Assembly: GCF_007097525.1 (NCBI RefSeq) | Contig: NZ_VKDD01000009.1 | Span: 124,001-188,000 of the forward strand | DNA: 64,000 nt | Reading direction: 5' to 3' | Source of the DNA: Thalassomonas sp. M1454 | GTDB taxonomy: Bacteria; Pseudomonadota; Gammaproteobacteria; Enterobacterales; Alteromonadaceae | In this document: positions 39,966 to 48,782 of the stretch, one piece after another | Layout of the letters: every line of letters starts with the position of its first letter | Position numbering within the stretch: the first letter of the stretch is position 1 | The notes under the pieces: model-generated | Database searches by the model: none | What the model was told of the DNA's origin: nothing | Seen by the model: the letters and a program-made list of their open reading frames with translations, nothing else | Position numbers and translations under genes: made by a program

Positions 39966-40901
39966 ATGACCAGTATATTATCAGCCATTAAACACCCTGT
40001 TTTTGAGCAAAAAGAACTTAATGTATTTATCAAAAGAGATGATCTTATCCACCCGATTATTTCAGGTAATAAATGGCGAAAGCTCAAACATAACCTATTA
40101 CAGGCAAAAGCTGAGAATAAAAATACGATTATTAGTTTTGGTGGCGCTTTTTCAAACCATATCCACGCCCTAGCCTATGCTTGTAAAATTAATGATTTGA
40201 ATTGTATAGGTATAATTAGAGGTGAACAGCAATACCAGAATAACTTTACCCTAAGCTGGGCAAAGCACTGGGGCATGCAACTTAAGTTTGTTGATAGAAA
40301 AACCTATAAACTACGTAATGATGAAAACTACCTGCAAGCGCTACAACAGCAATATCCACAGGCCATGATAGTTCCAGAGGGAGGCAGCAATACCTTAGCT
40401 TTAGAGGGAGTAGCTGAAGTTATCACTGAACTACTGCAGCAAGTTAACTATGACTATTTACTTACTCCTGTTGGCAGTGGAGGCACGCTCGCCGGATTAA
40501 TTAAAGCAGATAGTAACCAGCATAAGATATTAGGTATAGCTGTGTTAAAACAAGATGGCTACCTTAAAGATGAAGTCAATAAACTGTTAGGCACAGAGCA
40601 TAGCAAGTTTAATAACTGGCAGATAATGAACGACTTTCATCGCGGTGGTTATGGCAAATATAAAACTGAAGATGCGAGCCGAATATTAGACTTTATTAAC
40701 ACTTCAGGCATTCCTTTTGAGCCAGTATATTCAGGAAAAATGATTTTGGCACTACTCGACTTAATTACTCAAGATTACTTTCCTAAAGGCGCTACAATTG
40801 TACTTTTACATACCGGAGGCATTCAAGGATTGGGCGGTATGGCAGAAAGAGGATTAATAGATGCTAGCCTTTGGCCAGTTCCAAATAGGGTAGATATTTA
40901 A
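39966..40901 (+). CDS. PLP-dependent ACC deaminase / D-cysteine desulfhydrase family protein
   Basis: 311 residues of the tryptophan-synthase-beta-like PLP family. Lys51 area: DLIHPIISGNKWRKLKHNLL with the PLP lysine near 38-41 and SFGGAFSNHIHALAYA near 60-75; a glycine loop TPVGSGGTLAGLI near 162-174. Relatives include 1-aminocyclopropane-1-carboxylate deaminase and D-cysteine desulfhydrase; which activity applies cannot be told from sequence. It is a single-gene unit with its own terminator and is divergent from the msh locus. Confidence 0.88.
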   Translation: MTSILSAIKHPVFEQKELNVFIKRDDLIHPIISGNKWRKLKHNLLQAKAENKNTIISFGGAFSNHIHALAYACKINDLNCIGIIRGEQQYQNNFTLSWAKHWGMQLKFVDRKTYKLRNDENYLQALQQQYPQAMIVPEGGSNTLALEGVAEVITELLQQVNYDYLLTPVGSGGTLAGLIKADSNQHKILGIAVLKQDGYLKDEVNKLLGTEHSKFNNWQIMNDFHRGGYGKYKTEDASRILDFINTSGIPFEPVYSGKMILALLDLITQDYFPKGATIVLLHTGGIQGLGGMAERGLIDASLWPVPNRVDI

Positions 40902-40938
40902 TAGAAAGGCAAATGGGTTCTAGATAAATCCATGCATA

Positions 40939-40966
40939 AAAAAAGCACCGCAAGCGGTGCTTTTTT
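40939..40966. terminator. Bidirectional terminator between PLP enzyme gene and rplI
   Basis: Stem AAAAAAGCACCG with its complement (40939-40950 and 40955-40966), loop CAAG. T-run to the right for the plus gene, A-run to the left for rplI. Confidence 0.92.
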
Positions 40967-41008
40967 ATTGCAAAATTTTAAATCAAATAATATTTGATAA
41001 AATTTCGA

Positions 41009-41461
41009 TTAAGCTTCAGCGATAACAACAACGTTGATAGTTGCGTTTACGTCTGCGTGAAGGTGAATAACGATTTCGTTAGTACCAGTTTCACGAATTG
41101 AACCTAAAGGAAGACGAACTTCTGCTTTAGAAACTTCAACACCAGCTTCAGTAATTGCTGTAGCAATATCGTTAGTACCGATAGAACCGAACAATTTACC
41201 TTCGTCACCAGCTTTAGAAGCGATAGTAACTTCAGCAAGTTCTGCTAATTTAGCAGCGCGTGCTTCTGCAGTTGCTAGAACTTCAGCTAATTTAGCTTCT
41301 AATTCTGCACGACGTGCTTCGAAGTGTTCAACATTAGCTTTAGATGCAATAACAGCTTTACCTTGAGGTAAAAGGTAGTTACGTGCATAGCCAGATTTTA
41401 CAGTTACCTGATCGCCCAGGCCGCCTAACTTGGCAATTTTATCAAGAAGTATAACTTGCAT
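41009..41461 (-). CDS. rplI: 50S ribosomal protein L9
   Basis: 150 residues: N-terminal domain [32 protein letters not shown] (the family signature), a long central helix and a C-terminal domain. Binds 23S rRNA near L1 stalk. Last gene of the rpsF operon, 17 bp after rpsR. Confidence 0.99.
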   Translation of the reverse strand: MQVILLDKIAKLGGLGDQVTVKSGYARNYLLPQGKAVIASKANVEHFEARRAELEAKLAEVLATAEARAAKLAELAEVTIASKAGDEGKLFGSIGTNDIATAITEAGVEVSKAEVRLPLGSIRETGTNEIVIHLHADVNATINVVVIAEA

Positions 41462-41478
41462 TTCAATAGCCCCTTAGG

Positions 41479-41706
41479 TTACTTGTGTAAATCAGTGTAT
41501 GGTAATAACGATAAGTAACGAGCACGCTTGATCGCACGACCAAGTTGACGTTGATACTTAGCACTTGTACCAGTGATACGGCTTGGAACAATCTTACCAC
41601 TTTCAGTGATATAGTTTTTTAATGTAGCGATATCTTTGTAATCGATTTCAGCTACACCTTCTGCGCTAAAGCGACAGAATTTACGACGTCTAAAAAAACG
41701 AGACAT
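41479..41706 (-). CDS. rpsR: 30S ribosomal protein S18
   Basis: 75 residues; [18 protein letters not shown] start and [26 protein letters not shown] match bS18, with [11 protein letters not shown] at the end. It pairs with S6 in the 30S platform. The pair is known to feed back on the leader of this operon. Confidence 0.99.
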   Translation of the reverse strand: MSRFFRRRKFCRFSAEGVAEIDYKDIATLKNYITESGKIVPSRITGTSAKYQRQLGRAIKRARYLSLLPYTDLHK

Positions 41707-41716
41707 GGAGTTTCTC

Positions 41717-42025
41717 CTAATTAATCATTTCAATTTGTTGCGCATGTAACACCAAAATTGGATTACCATTTCTGGTTTCGTGACGGTTGATAAAACCACT
41801 CACTTGTATATTACTGCCAACAATTAAATCACGAGTTAAGTTTTGCGACCATTGACCTGTTGCTACCACTTGCATTCTTACGAATGCTTGCCGAGATAAA
41901 CCATCTTCAGTTTGAGTAGAGCGATGCTCTAATGAAAACTTACAATGATGAATTCCTGCCGGGCTTGTTGATAATTGTGGAGATTTTACAACCTCACCTA
42001 CCAACACAAGACAATTTTCAGTCAC
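41717..42025 (-). CDS. priB: Primosomal replication protein PriB
   Basis: 102 residues of the OB fold ([35 protein letters not shown]-like). PriB binds single-stranded DNA and helps PriA restart stalled forks. Start is GTG at 42025, with the gene packed between rpsF (6 bp) and rpsR (10 bp), the usual gammaproteobacterial order. Confidence 0.96.
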   Translation of the reverse strand: MTENCLVLVGEVVKSPQLSTSPAGIHHCKFSLEHRSTQTEDGLSRQAFVRMQVVATGQWSQNLTRDLIVGSNIQVSGFINRHETRNGNPILVLHAQQIEMIN

Positions 42026-42031
42026 TAATTA

Positions 42032-42439
42032 CTATTCTTCGCTTGCAGCTTCTTCAGCAACTGGTGCTGCAGCTGGAGCTTCTTTAGTAACTTCTTTTCT
42101 CTCGCGGCGGTCTTCACGACGTTCTTCAGCAGCCATTGGCGATGCTTCAGTTACAGCCGTTTTAGTACGCATGATCATGTTACGAATAACAACATCGTTG
42201 TAACGGAAAGAAGTTTCAAGTTCATCAATAACTGACTGTGGCGCTTCAATGTTCATAAGAACATAGTGTGCTTTGTGCAATTTATTGATTGGGTATGCTA
42301 ACTGACGACGACCCCAGTCTTCAAGACGGTGGATCTTACCTTCAGCGGCAGTGATCATGTCTGAGTAACGTTGGATCATACCAGTTACTTGTTCACTCTG
42401 ATCAGGGTGAACCATAAATACGATTTCGTAATGACGCAT
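42032..42439 (-). CDS. rpsF: 30S ribosomal protein S6
   Basis: 135 residues from ATG 42439 ([18 protein letters not shown]). An AGGAG site lies 8 bases ahead, so an in-frame start at 42505 is rejected: it would run through the leader. C-terminal tail is rich in Glu, Arg and Ala, as in other long bS6 proteins, which may be modified by RimK. First gene of the operon. Confidence 0.99.
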   Translation of the reverse strand: MRHYEIVFMVHPDQSEQVTGMIQRYSDMITAAEGKIHRLEDWGRRQLAYPINKLHKAHYVLMNIEAPQSVIDELETSFRYNDVVIRNMIMRTKTAVTEASPMAAEERREDRRERKEVTKEAPAAAPVAEEAASEE

Positions 42440-42496
42440 TACGAGCTCCTTACGGTAGTAGCCTTTTGCTGGCTCAGCCAAACACCAGTTAAAGGC
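42440..42496 (-). promoter_or_regulatory. Probable S6:S18-binding leader upstream of rpsF
   Basis: On the minus strand, GCCTTT (42491-42496) pairs with AAAGGC (42461-42466), and CTGG (42485-42488) pairs with CCAG (42469-42472) inside it. ACCG follows just before the AGGAG site. Known rpsF leaders have a hairpin and an exposed CCG bound by the S6:S18 complex. The match in form is good; I could not score it. Confidence 0.55.
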
Positions 42497-42532
42497 AAGG
42501 AACAAAAAGTTCGGGCTGAATTAAGGACGCGT

Positions 42533-42561
42533 ATTGTAGGGAAAATGAGCAGTTAAAGCAA
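42533..42561 (-). promoter_or_regulatory. Candidate sigma-70 promoter of rpsF operon
   Basis: On the minus strand -35 TTGCTT (42556-42561) and -10 TACAAT (42533-42538) with a 17-base spacer, about 95 bp before the rpsF ATG and upstream of the leader hairpin. Confidence 0.55.
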
Positions 42562-43061
42562 GGATTTGTTTTGCCAGCCTAAAAATACATAATTAAAATT
42601 GATAAAAGCAGCCGAAAACACAATAAACAGTGTCAATATTTTTTACACATACAGCTTATCTAAAACCAACAAACACATATAAATCATTGTAAAAATAGAA
42701 TATTTAAAGCTTGGCTCAATACCTGCTTTATTAAAACTTTTTGCACATTTGTTGAATTACTATGATTTATATTAAAGAAGGCTTTTTACTTTTATTACTA
42801 CTTGGCATATTTTCCTTTATGCTTGAGCAAAGTAAAAGCAGCGAAATGAATGTAACTCCTTCTATAATTAGCAAAGGCGTGACGTAATACCAATCCCAAT
42901 AAGTTTCTGCCCATGGATTACATAATTAATGGCAATGGCATAAGCAGAATAGTAATTAAGCGAATGCGACACAAGATTACACTTCAACTTATTAATTTCA
43001 CAACTTAAATTGAACTACTACCGTAGGATCTATCTAATCTTTTTATTTAGGTTGCATCCCA
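42562..43061. other. 500-bp region between rpsF promoter and gspD
   Basis: AT-rich. It contains the small ORF at 42762-42887 and, after it, a non-coding stretch with a loose inverted repeat (TTCTGC at 42905-42910 facing GCAGAA at 42954-42959). No other gene-like signal. Confidence 0.5.
42762..42887 (+). CDS. Small ORF, 41 residues, single hydrophobic helix, unknown
   Basis: ATG at 42762 to TAA at 42885. The product starts MIYIKEGFLLLLLLGIFSF, a likely membrane helix, then a short polar tail (EQSKSSEMNVTPSIISKGVT). There is no strong ribosome site. It precedes the solitary gspD on the same strand by 174 bp. It could be a real micro-membrane protein, a remnant of a gspC-like anchor, or chance. 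Not recognised. Confidence 0.3.
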   Translation: MIYIKEGFLLLLLLGIFSFMLEQSKSSEMNVTPSIISKGVT

Positions 43062-44972
43062 TTGTTTAATATACAAATAGCATTATTGCTTTGCTTACTT
43101 TTCTCATTTCCAAGCAAATCTCAAGAAAATCCTTTTTCGCCAAACTTTAATGGCACAGACATTGACCAGTTTATTAATGTTGTTGGTAAAAATTTACAAA
43201 AAACTATGGTCATAGACCCAAAAGTCCGCGGTAAGGTTTATGTGCGCAGTTATAGTAAGCTTGATAATGAGCAGTATTATCAATTTTTTCAAAACGTATT
43301 AAGCATATACGGCTACACAGCAATTGAAGAAGACAACGGTGTAGTTAAAGTCATTTTAAAAAAAGACGCCAAGAAACAAAACCTACCGATTGTAACTCAG
43401 CAAAATTCTATCAATGGTGACACCTTAGTTCACAAAGTCATTCACGTAAATAATATTACGGTTCGGGATTTATCACCTATGCTAAGGCAACTATCAGATC
43501 AAAGCGGAGGCGGTAATGTCAGCAGTTATAATCAAGCAAACTTACTACTGATAACCGGCAGCGCATCCGCCGTAGAAAAACTATCAAACTTAGTCGAATC
43601 TATGGATAAGTACGGCATAAGTTACACAGAGATAGTTCCAATCATTCACAGCTCTGCAATAGAATTGGCAACCATAATCAATGAAATGCAAAGTAACAGC
43701 AAAAAAGCAGAATACACCTCATCGAGAATAGTCGCAGATCAACGCAGCAATAGCGTTATTATCCAAGGTGACAAGTTAACAATAAATAAGTTAAAAGCTT
43801 TAATTAATAAGCTCGACAAAAAACTCGAATTAAACAGTAACACACGCATATATTACTTAAATTATGCGAATGCAGAAGAAGTTGCTAACTTAATATTAAA
43901 ACTGCATAGCGATACTTTAGAAGGGGGAGCACAAGCACACACAACAAAGCTAAAAGTAGACTTTCATCAAGATACTAATTCTATTGTAGTTAAATCTGAT
44001 CCTGCATTATTTAGCACAATTGAAACCATTATTAGAAAACTAGACATTCGTCGAGCACAAGTATTAGTGGAAGCAATAATCGTTGAAATCCTGGAGTCTG
44101 ATGGCGTTAATCTTGGCGTGCAGTGGTACAGCGAAAATACAGGTATGGTGCAATTTAATAATGGCCAAGCTCCCATCGGTGGATTAGTTAACGCCGCGAA
44201 AAATGCAGACGATTCAGATGAAGTATCAACACAAAATAACGATGATGTATCTGACTTACTTAGCACAGTAACCGGTGGGTTGGTTGCCGTTGGCGACGAC
44301 GACTTTGGCGCATTAATTCAAGCAGTATCAACCAATACCAACTCCAATATACTGGCAACGCCTAGTATTATAACGCTAGATAACGAAGAAGCTTCGTTCC
44401 TTGTTGGCCAAGAAGTACCTATTATTACCGGCTCAACCGCGGGAGATAACAACAGTAACCCTTTTCAAACCATAGAGCGTGTCGATGTCGGTACTAAGCT
44501 TACCGTTACCCCTCAAATTAATTCGGGTAATGCGGTACAGCTTATTATTGCTCAGGAAGTATCTTCAGTAAGTGGCTTGTCTGGCTCTGATATCACCATG
44601 AATAAGCGCACTATTAATACTACGGTATTAGCCGAAGATGGCAAGACCATTATTTTAGGAGGCTTAATTGATGAGGACGTACAAGAGGTTGAACAAAAAG
44701 TACCTTTACTTGGTGATATCCCTTATATTGGACGTTTATTTAGTTCAACCAGTAATAGCGTTAAGAAGCGTAATTTAATGGTCTTTATTAAACCATCGAT
44801 CATCAGAACTCCAGATGATGCTAATGAAGTAACCCAGTTGAAATATACCGACATTCGTAATAAAGAAATTAGTCAAAATATGAAAGGTCTTGGCTTAATG
44901 CCAGATGCAGAGTTGCCGATTTTAAGCCCAATAGCTGCAGGTGCAGAAATAGAACAAGGTGCTAGTGAATAG
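43062..44972 (+). CDS. gspD: Type II secretion outer-membrane secretin GspD, solitary copy
   Basis: 636 residues. Start is TTG at 43062: an in-frame TAA sits at 43035 and no ATG/GTG lies between, and AGG at 43049 serves as weak ribosome site. Signal peptide (about 1-20), N0 domain (about 26-105, FNGTDIDQFINVVGKNLQKTMVIDPKVRG), KH-like N1-N3 domains (about 120-330), secretin barrel (about 345-590) with VLVEAIIVEILESDGVNLGVQW and VPLLGDIPYIGRLFSS, and a C-terminal S-domain-like tail. Order and motifs are GspD rather than PilQ or MshL. No gspC, gspE or other T2SS gene is adjacent. Confidence 0.92.
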   Translation: MFNIQIALLLCLLFSFPSKSQENPFSPNFNGTDIDQFINVVGKNLQKTMVIDPKVRGKVYVRSYSKLDNEQYYQFFQNVLSIYGYTAIEEDNGVVKVILKKDAKKQNLPIVTQQNSINGDTLVHKVIHVNNITVRDLSPMLRQLSDQSGGGNVSSYNQANLLLITGSASAVEKLSNLVESMDKYGISYTEIVPIIHSSAIELATIINEMQSNSKKAEYTSSRIVADQRSNSVIIQGDKLTINKLKALINKLDKKLELNSNTRIYYLNYANAEEVANLILKLHSDTLEGGAQAHTTKLKVDFHQDTNSIVVKSDPALFSTIETIIRKLDIRRAQVLVEAIIVEILESDGVNLGVQWYSENTGMVQFNNGQAPIGGLVNAAKNADDSDEVSTQNNDDVSDLLSTVTGGLVAVGDDDFGALIQAVSTNTNSNILATPSIITLDNEEASFLVGQEVPIITGSTAGDNNSNPFQTIERVDVGTKLTVTPQINSGNAVQLIIAQEVSSVSGLSGSDITMNKRTINTTVLAEDGKTIILGGLIDEDVQEVEQKVPLLGDIPYIGRLFSSTSNSVKKRNLMVFIKPSIIRTPDDANEVTQLKYTDIRNKEISQNMKGLGLMPDAELPILSPIAAGAEIEQGASE

Positions 44973-44978
44973 CACCTT
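44956..44978. terminator. Hairpin across the gspD stop codon
   Basis: AAGGTGCT (44956-44963) and AGCACCTT (44971-44978) form an 8-bp stem with a 7-base loop that holds part of the gspD stop codon region. No good T-run follows on either strand, so it is a weak terminator at best between convergent gspD and rlmB. Confidence 0.4.
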
Positions 44979-44992
44979 AAAATAAATAGCGC

Positions 44993-45748
44993 TTAACCTA
45001 ATCGTTGACGTACTATTTCAAATAAACAAATACCAGAAGCTACCGAAACATTTAAGCTTGATACAGAGCCGGCCATTGGTAGTTTAACTAATTCATCGCA
45101 GGTTTCACGAGTAAGACGGCGCATACCCTTACCTTCAGCGCCCATAACAAGAGCCATTGGGCCTTGTAATTTGCATTCGTATAACGATTGCGTTGCTTCA
45201 CCAGCAGTACCAATAATCCATACGCCCTGCTCTTGTAATGCTTTCATTGAGCGAGCTAAGTTGGTAACTTGCACTAAAGGTACAGTCTCAGCAGCACCAA
45301 CGGCAACTTTACGCACAGTTGCGGTGATTTTAGCGGCATTATCTTTTGGCACAACAATCGCTTGCACCCCCGCAGCATCAGCATTTCGTAAACATGCACC
45401 AAGGTTATGCGGATCGGTTACGCCATCAAGAATAAGCAAAAAAGGTAATTCATTTTTGGCAAGAGTGTTTTCAACTATGTCTGATAAGTCGTTTTCAGTC
45501 AGCATTTTTGCAGCTTTAACGCGGGCAATAACACCTTGGTGTTGTTCACCTTCACTTTTTTCATCTAAAGCTTTGCGGTGCATAAACTGCACCGACACGC
45601 CATATTGGCGAGCCAGGTTAATAAGAGGGGTTACACGCTCATCATCTCGACCTTTCAAAAACCACACTTCAATAAAACGCTCTGGAGTGCGTTCCATTAA
45701 AGCCGTTACCGAATGGATACCAAATACTAACTCATCATTTTTTGCCAT
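44993..45748 (-). CDS. rlmB: 23S rRNA (Gm2251) 2'-O-methyltransferase RlmB
   Basis: 251 residues of the SpoU/TrmH family: N-terminal substrate-binding domain (about 1-75) and the knotted SPOUT domain with [33 protein letters not shown], and [18 protein letters not shown] as the three conserved motifs. It methylates the 23S rRNA peptidyl-transferase loop. It lies 25 bp after rnr in the same operon, as in E. coli. Confidence 0.97.
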   Translation of the reverse strand: MAKNDELVFGIHSVTALMERTPERFIEVWFLKGRDDERVTPLINLARQYGVSVQFMHRKALDEKSEGEQHQGVIARVKAAKMLTENDLSDIVENTLAKNELPFLLILDGVTDPHNLGACLRNADAAGVQAIVVPKDNAAKITATVRKVAVGAAETVPLVQVTNLARSMKALQEQGVWIIGTAGEATQSLYECKLQGPMALVMGAEGKGMRRLTRETCDELVKLPMAGSVSSLNVSVASGICLFEIVRQRLG

Positions 45749-45773
45749 GTTTATCTTCTTTGTTTGTTACTAT

Positions 45774-48179
45774 TTATTGCTTCATTTTCTTGCGAGCATT
45801 TTTGCCTGGTCGACCTTTGGCTTTATTACGCTTGCCCGCTTTTACTTTCTTAGCTGATTTAGGTTTATCTGAGCCTTGTTTACTTCGGCTAGATTTAGCT
45901 GAAGAGGGCTTACTGCCCTTTTTCGCATCTGATTTTTTGTCTAATTTTTTATTAGTGTTTTTCATTTTTTTACGTAAATCACGGCTACCATCAACCACGA
46001 CATCTGCGCCACCTAATAATAAATCAATTTTCTTTTCATCTAAGTTAACCGCTGCAACTTGTACTTCAAGTAAATCACCAACATGGTATTTTTTCCCCGA
46101 TTTTTCACCCACTAAACACATGCGTACTTCATCATGAGAATAAAAATCTTTTCCGAGCGAGCTAATGTGCACTAAGCCTTCTATATGGAAGTCTTGTAAA
46201 CGCACAAAGAAACCAAAGTTAGTTACCGTTGAAATAACACCTTCAAAGGTATCGCCAACGTGGTCGCGCATAAACTCACATTTAAGCCAGTCAGATACAT
46301 CACGAGTAGCATCGTCAGCGCGGCGCTCGGTCATTGAACAATGCTCACCAAGCTCAGTTACTTCTTTATCATCATATTGATAGAAGCCAATATTTACTTT
46401 ATTCGCTTGCTGCTGTTCAAGTATGGCTTTAATAGCTCGATGAATAACTAAGTCTGGGTAGCGACGAATTGGCGAAGTAAAATGCGAATAACCCGGCAAA
46501 GACAAACCAAAATGGCCAATGTTTTCACTTTGATAAACGGCTTGCTTCATTGAACGCAATAACATGGTTTGTATTAACTCATGATCAGGTCGGTCAGCAA
46601 TTAAATTAATGATGTCACCAAAGTCAGCCGAAGTTGGCTCATCTTTTTTCTTAATCGGCACACCTAGTTCGCTTAAGTAGCTTACTAAGTTGTTATATTT
46701 GTCTTCATTTGGCTTATCGTGCACACGATATAACCCTAGTTTTTGATGTTTTTCAACAAATTGTGCTGTAGCAACGTTAGCTAAAATCATACATTCTTCG
46801 ATGATTTTATGAGCGTCATTACGAACAACAGGCTCTACTGAGTCTATTTTTCTGTCAGCATTAAAAATAAAACGAACTTCTTCGGTTTCAAATTCAATTG
46901 CACCACGCTCACGACGTGCAGCAAGTAGCGTATGGTACATCGCATGCAATTGTTCTAAATGAGGAACTAAAGCTTGGTGTTGACTACGTAACTCAGTATC
47001 GCCCTCTAAGATTGCGGCAACATTGGTGTAGGTAAATCGAGCGTGTGAACGCATAACTGCAGGGTAAAACTCTGCAGAAGTTAATTTCCCCTGAGCATTA
47101 ATACTCATTTCTGTCACCATACATAAACGGTCAACATCGGGGTTTAATGAACACAAGCCATTTGATAAGACTTCTGGCAGCATAGGAATTACTTGCTGTG
47201 GGAAATAAACCGAGTTGCCACGCTTTATAGCTTCTCCATCAAGGGCAGTACCAGGTCGCACATAATAGCTAACATCAGCAATAGCAACCCATAAAGTCCA
47301 GCCACCATTTTCATGCTTTTGACAGTACACCGCATCATCAAAATCTCTGGCATCTTCACCATCAATGGTTACTAATGGTAATTCGCGTAAATCTATACGG
47401 CCATTTTTAGCAGCATCATCAACTTCGGGGGGTAATGTTGAAATTTCAGCAAGCAATTCACTTGGCCACTCGTGAGGAATATCATGTTGATGCAGAGCAA
47501 CTTGGATCTCCATTCCTGGTGCCATATGCTCCCCAAGAACTTCAACCACTTTACCTACTGGGCCACTATGCTTGCTTGGACGTTGAATAATTTCAACAAT
47601 AACCATTTGCCCTTGGCGAGCAGCTAAACGCTTTTCAGCAGGGATAATAATTTCATGATTTATTTTGGCGTCTTCAGGGATCACGGTAATTACTGATTTA
47701 TCAACAAATAAGCGACCAATGATCTTATCTTTTCTAGGCTCTAATATATCGAGTACTTTTACTTCTTGACGGCCCTTGCTGTCATCACTTGCAGTAACTC
47801 GAGCTTCAACAACATCACCATGAATTAATTTACGCATTTCATAGTAAGGAATATATAAGTCTTTATCGCCTTCATCTGGTTTTAAAAAACCAAAACCATC
47901 ACGATGACCTATAACGACACCTGTGATTACTGATGACTTAGTAGCAACAGCATATTGCTTGAACTTAGTAAAAACTAGCTGACCAGCATTTTCCATCGCC
48001 CTTAAACGGCGCTTTAACCCTACCGCGGCATCATCTTTGTATTGCAACTCTTTACACAATTGCACAAAAGACATTGGATGTCCTTTATCTTCGAGTAAAG
48101 CTAATAAGAATTCACGACTCGCAATAGGCTTGTCGTACTTGGCGGATTCACGCTGATGATGTGGGTCTTTATGTTTCAC
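45774..48179 (-). CDS. rnr: Ribonuclease R
   Basis: 801 residues: HTH-like N-terminus, cold-shock domains (about 80-230), RNB catalytic domain (about 250-590, with DGEDARDFDDAVYC for Mg2+ binding), S1 domain (about 640-725) and a Lys/Arg/Ser-rich basic tail (about 735-801). It is a 3'-5' exonuclease that degrades structured RNA. Start is GTG at 48179; an in-frame stop lies upstream, so no longer start exists. Confidence 0.97.
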   Translation of the reverse strand: MKHKDPHHQRESAKYDKPIASREFLLALLEDKGHPMSFVQLCKELQYKDDAAVGLKRRLRAMENAGQLVFTKFKQYAVATKSSVITGVVIGHRDGFGFLKPDEGDKDLYIPYYEMRKLIHGDVVEARVTASDDSKGRQEVKVLDILEPRKDKIIGRLFVDKSVITVIPEDAKINHEIIIPAEKRLAARQGQMVIVEIIQRPSKHSGPVGKVVEVLGEHMAPGMEIQVALHQHDIPHEWPSELLAEISTLPPEVDDAAKNGRIDLRELPLVTIDGEDARDFDDAVYCQKHENGGWTLWVAIADVSYYVRPGTALDGEAIKRGNSVYFPQQVIPMLPEVLSNGLCSLNPDVDRLCMVTEMSINAQGKLTSAEFYPAVMRSHARFTYTNVAAILEGDTELRSQHQALVPHLEQLHAMYHTLLAARRERGAIEFETEEVRFIFNADRKIDSVEPVVRNDAHKIIEECMILANVATAQFVEKHQKLGLYRVHDKPNEDKYNNLVSYLSELGVPIKKKDEPTSADFGDIINLIADRPDHELIQTMLLRSMKQAVYQSENIGHFGLSLPGYSHFTSPIRRYPDLVIHRAIKAILEQQQANKVNIGFYQYDDKEVTELGEHCSMTERRADDATRDVSDWLKCEFMRDHVGDTFEGVISTVTNFGFFVRLQDFHIEGLVHISSLGKDFYSHDEVRMCLVGEKSGKKYHVGDLLEVQVAAVNLDEKKIDLLLGGADVVVDGSRDLRKKMKNTNKKLDKKSDAKKGSKPSSAKSSRSKQGSDKPKSAKKVKAGKRNKAKGRPGKNARKKMKQ

Positions 48180-48353
48180 TAGTTTATCTATTTAAGTTTT
48201 TTTTAAGTATATCAGTAATTAGCTCAATTAAGATGAAAAATTTAATCACCTGCTAAGCTGACTATCTAAGCTAACAACCATGTTAAAATTATTGTTGCAG
48301 TATTTCACAACAGATTTACAATAACCCTTTAAAATTAATAATAACGGATCATT

Positions 48354-48782
48354 ATGAAGAAAATATTACTTACCCTAGCTTTATCATTTACCACATTAGT
48401 TTCAGCGCACGCTGCGCACCCACAATGTGGTGAAACAGAGCTTGCAAAAATCATGGGCGAGATGAAAGATGACATGAAAGCAATTAAAGGTGCAGCTAAA
48501 TCAAATGACACCATTAAAGTATCTGCTTTAGCTCAAGATCTTCTGATTACAGTACGAAAAGCAGATGATTATGTACCTCTAGTAATTTCAGACAAAAAAG
48601 AGTTAACTGCCGCTCAACAAGCAGAGTTTGATGACTACAAAAAAGGTATGGCTGCACTAGAAGATGCCGTGACTGAATTAACTATGGCAAAAACTGCTGA
48701 TGAACAAAAAGCAGCTCTTGGCAAAATCGGTAAATCAGCTAAAAAAGGTCATAAAGCCTTTAAAATGGATTGTGACGATTAA
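48354..48782 (+). CDS. Cytochrome b562-family periplasmic protein
   Basis: 142 residues. Signal peptide (MKKILLTLALSFTTLVSAHA) then a four-helix protein. LAKIMGEMKDDMKAIKGA (about 30-47) lines up with the E. coli b562 region that holds heme ligand Met7, and His133 near the C-terminus fits the second ligand (His102). Cys25 and Cys140 may form a disulphide, which is not in E. coli b562. Stop overlaps the next gene (TAATG), so it is probably a partner of the b561-like protein. Confidence 0.85.
   Translation: MKKILLTLALSFTTLVSAHAAHPQCGETELAKIMGEMKDDMKAIKGAAKSNDTIKVSALAQDLLITVRKADDYVPLVISDKKELTAAQQAEFDDYKKGMAALEDAVTELTMAKTADEQKAALGKIGKSAKKGHKAFKMDCDD

Noticed and set aside
42440-42505. rpsF start 22 codons upstream
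   Set aside because: The region is the leader hairpin, and MRHYEIVF at 42439 with AGGAG 8 bases ahead matches all bS6 proteins.
45171-46137. 228- and 131-codon plus-strand frames across rlmB/rnr
   Set aside because: Antisense shadows of rlmB and rnr; compositions are typical of complement translation.
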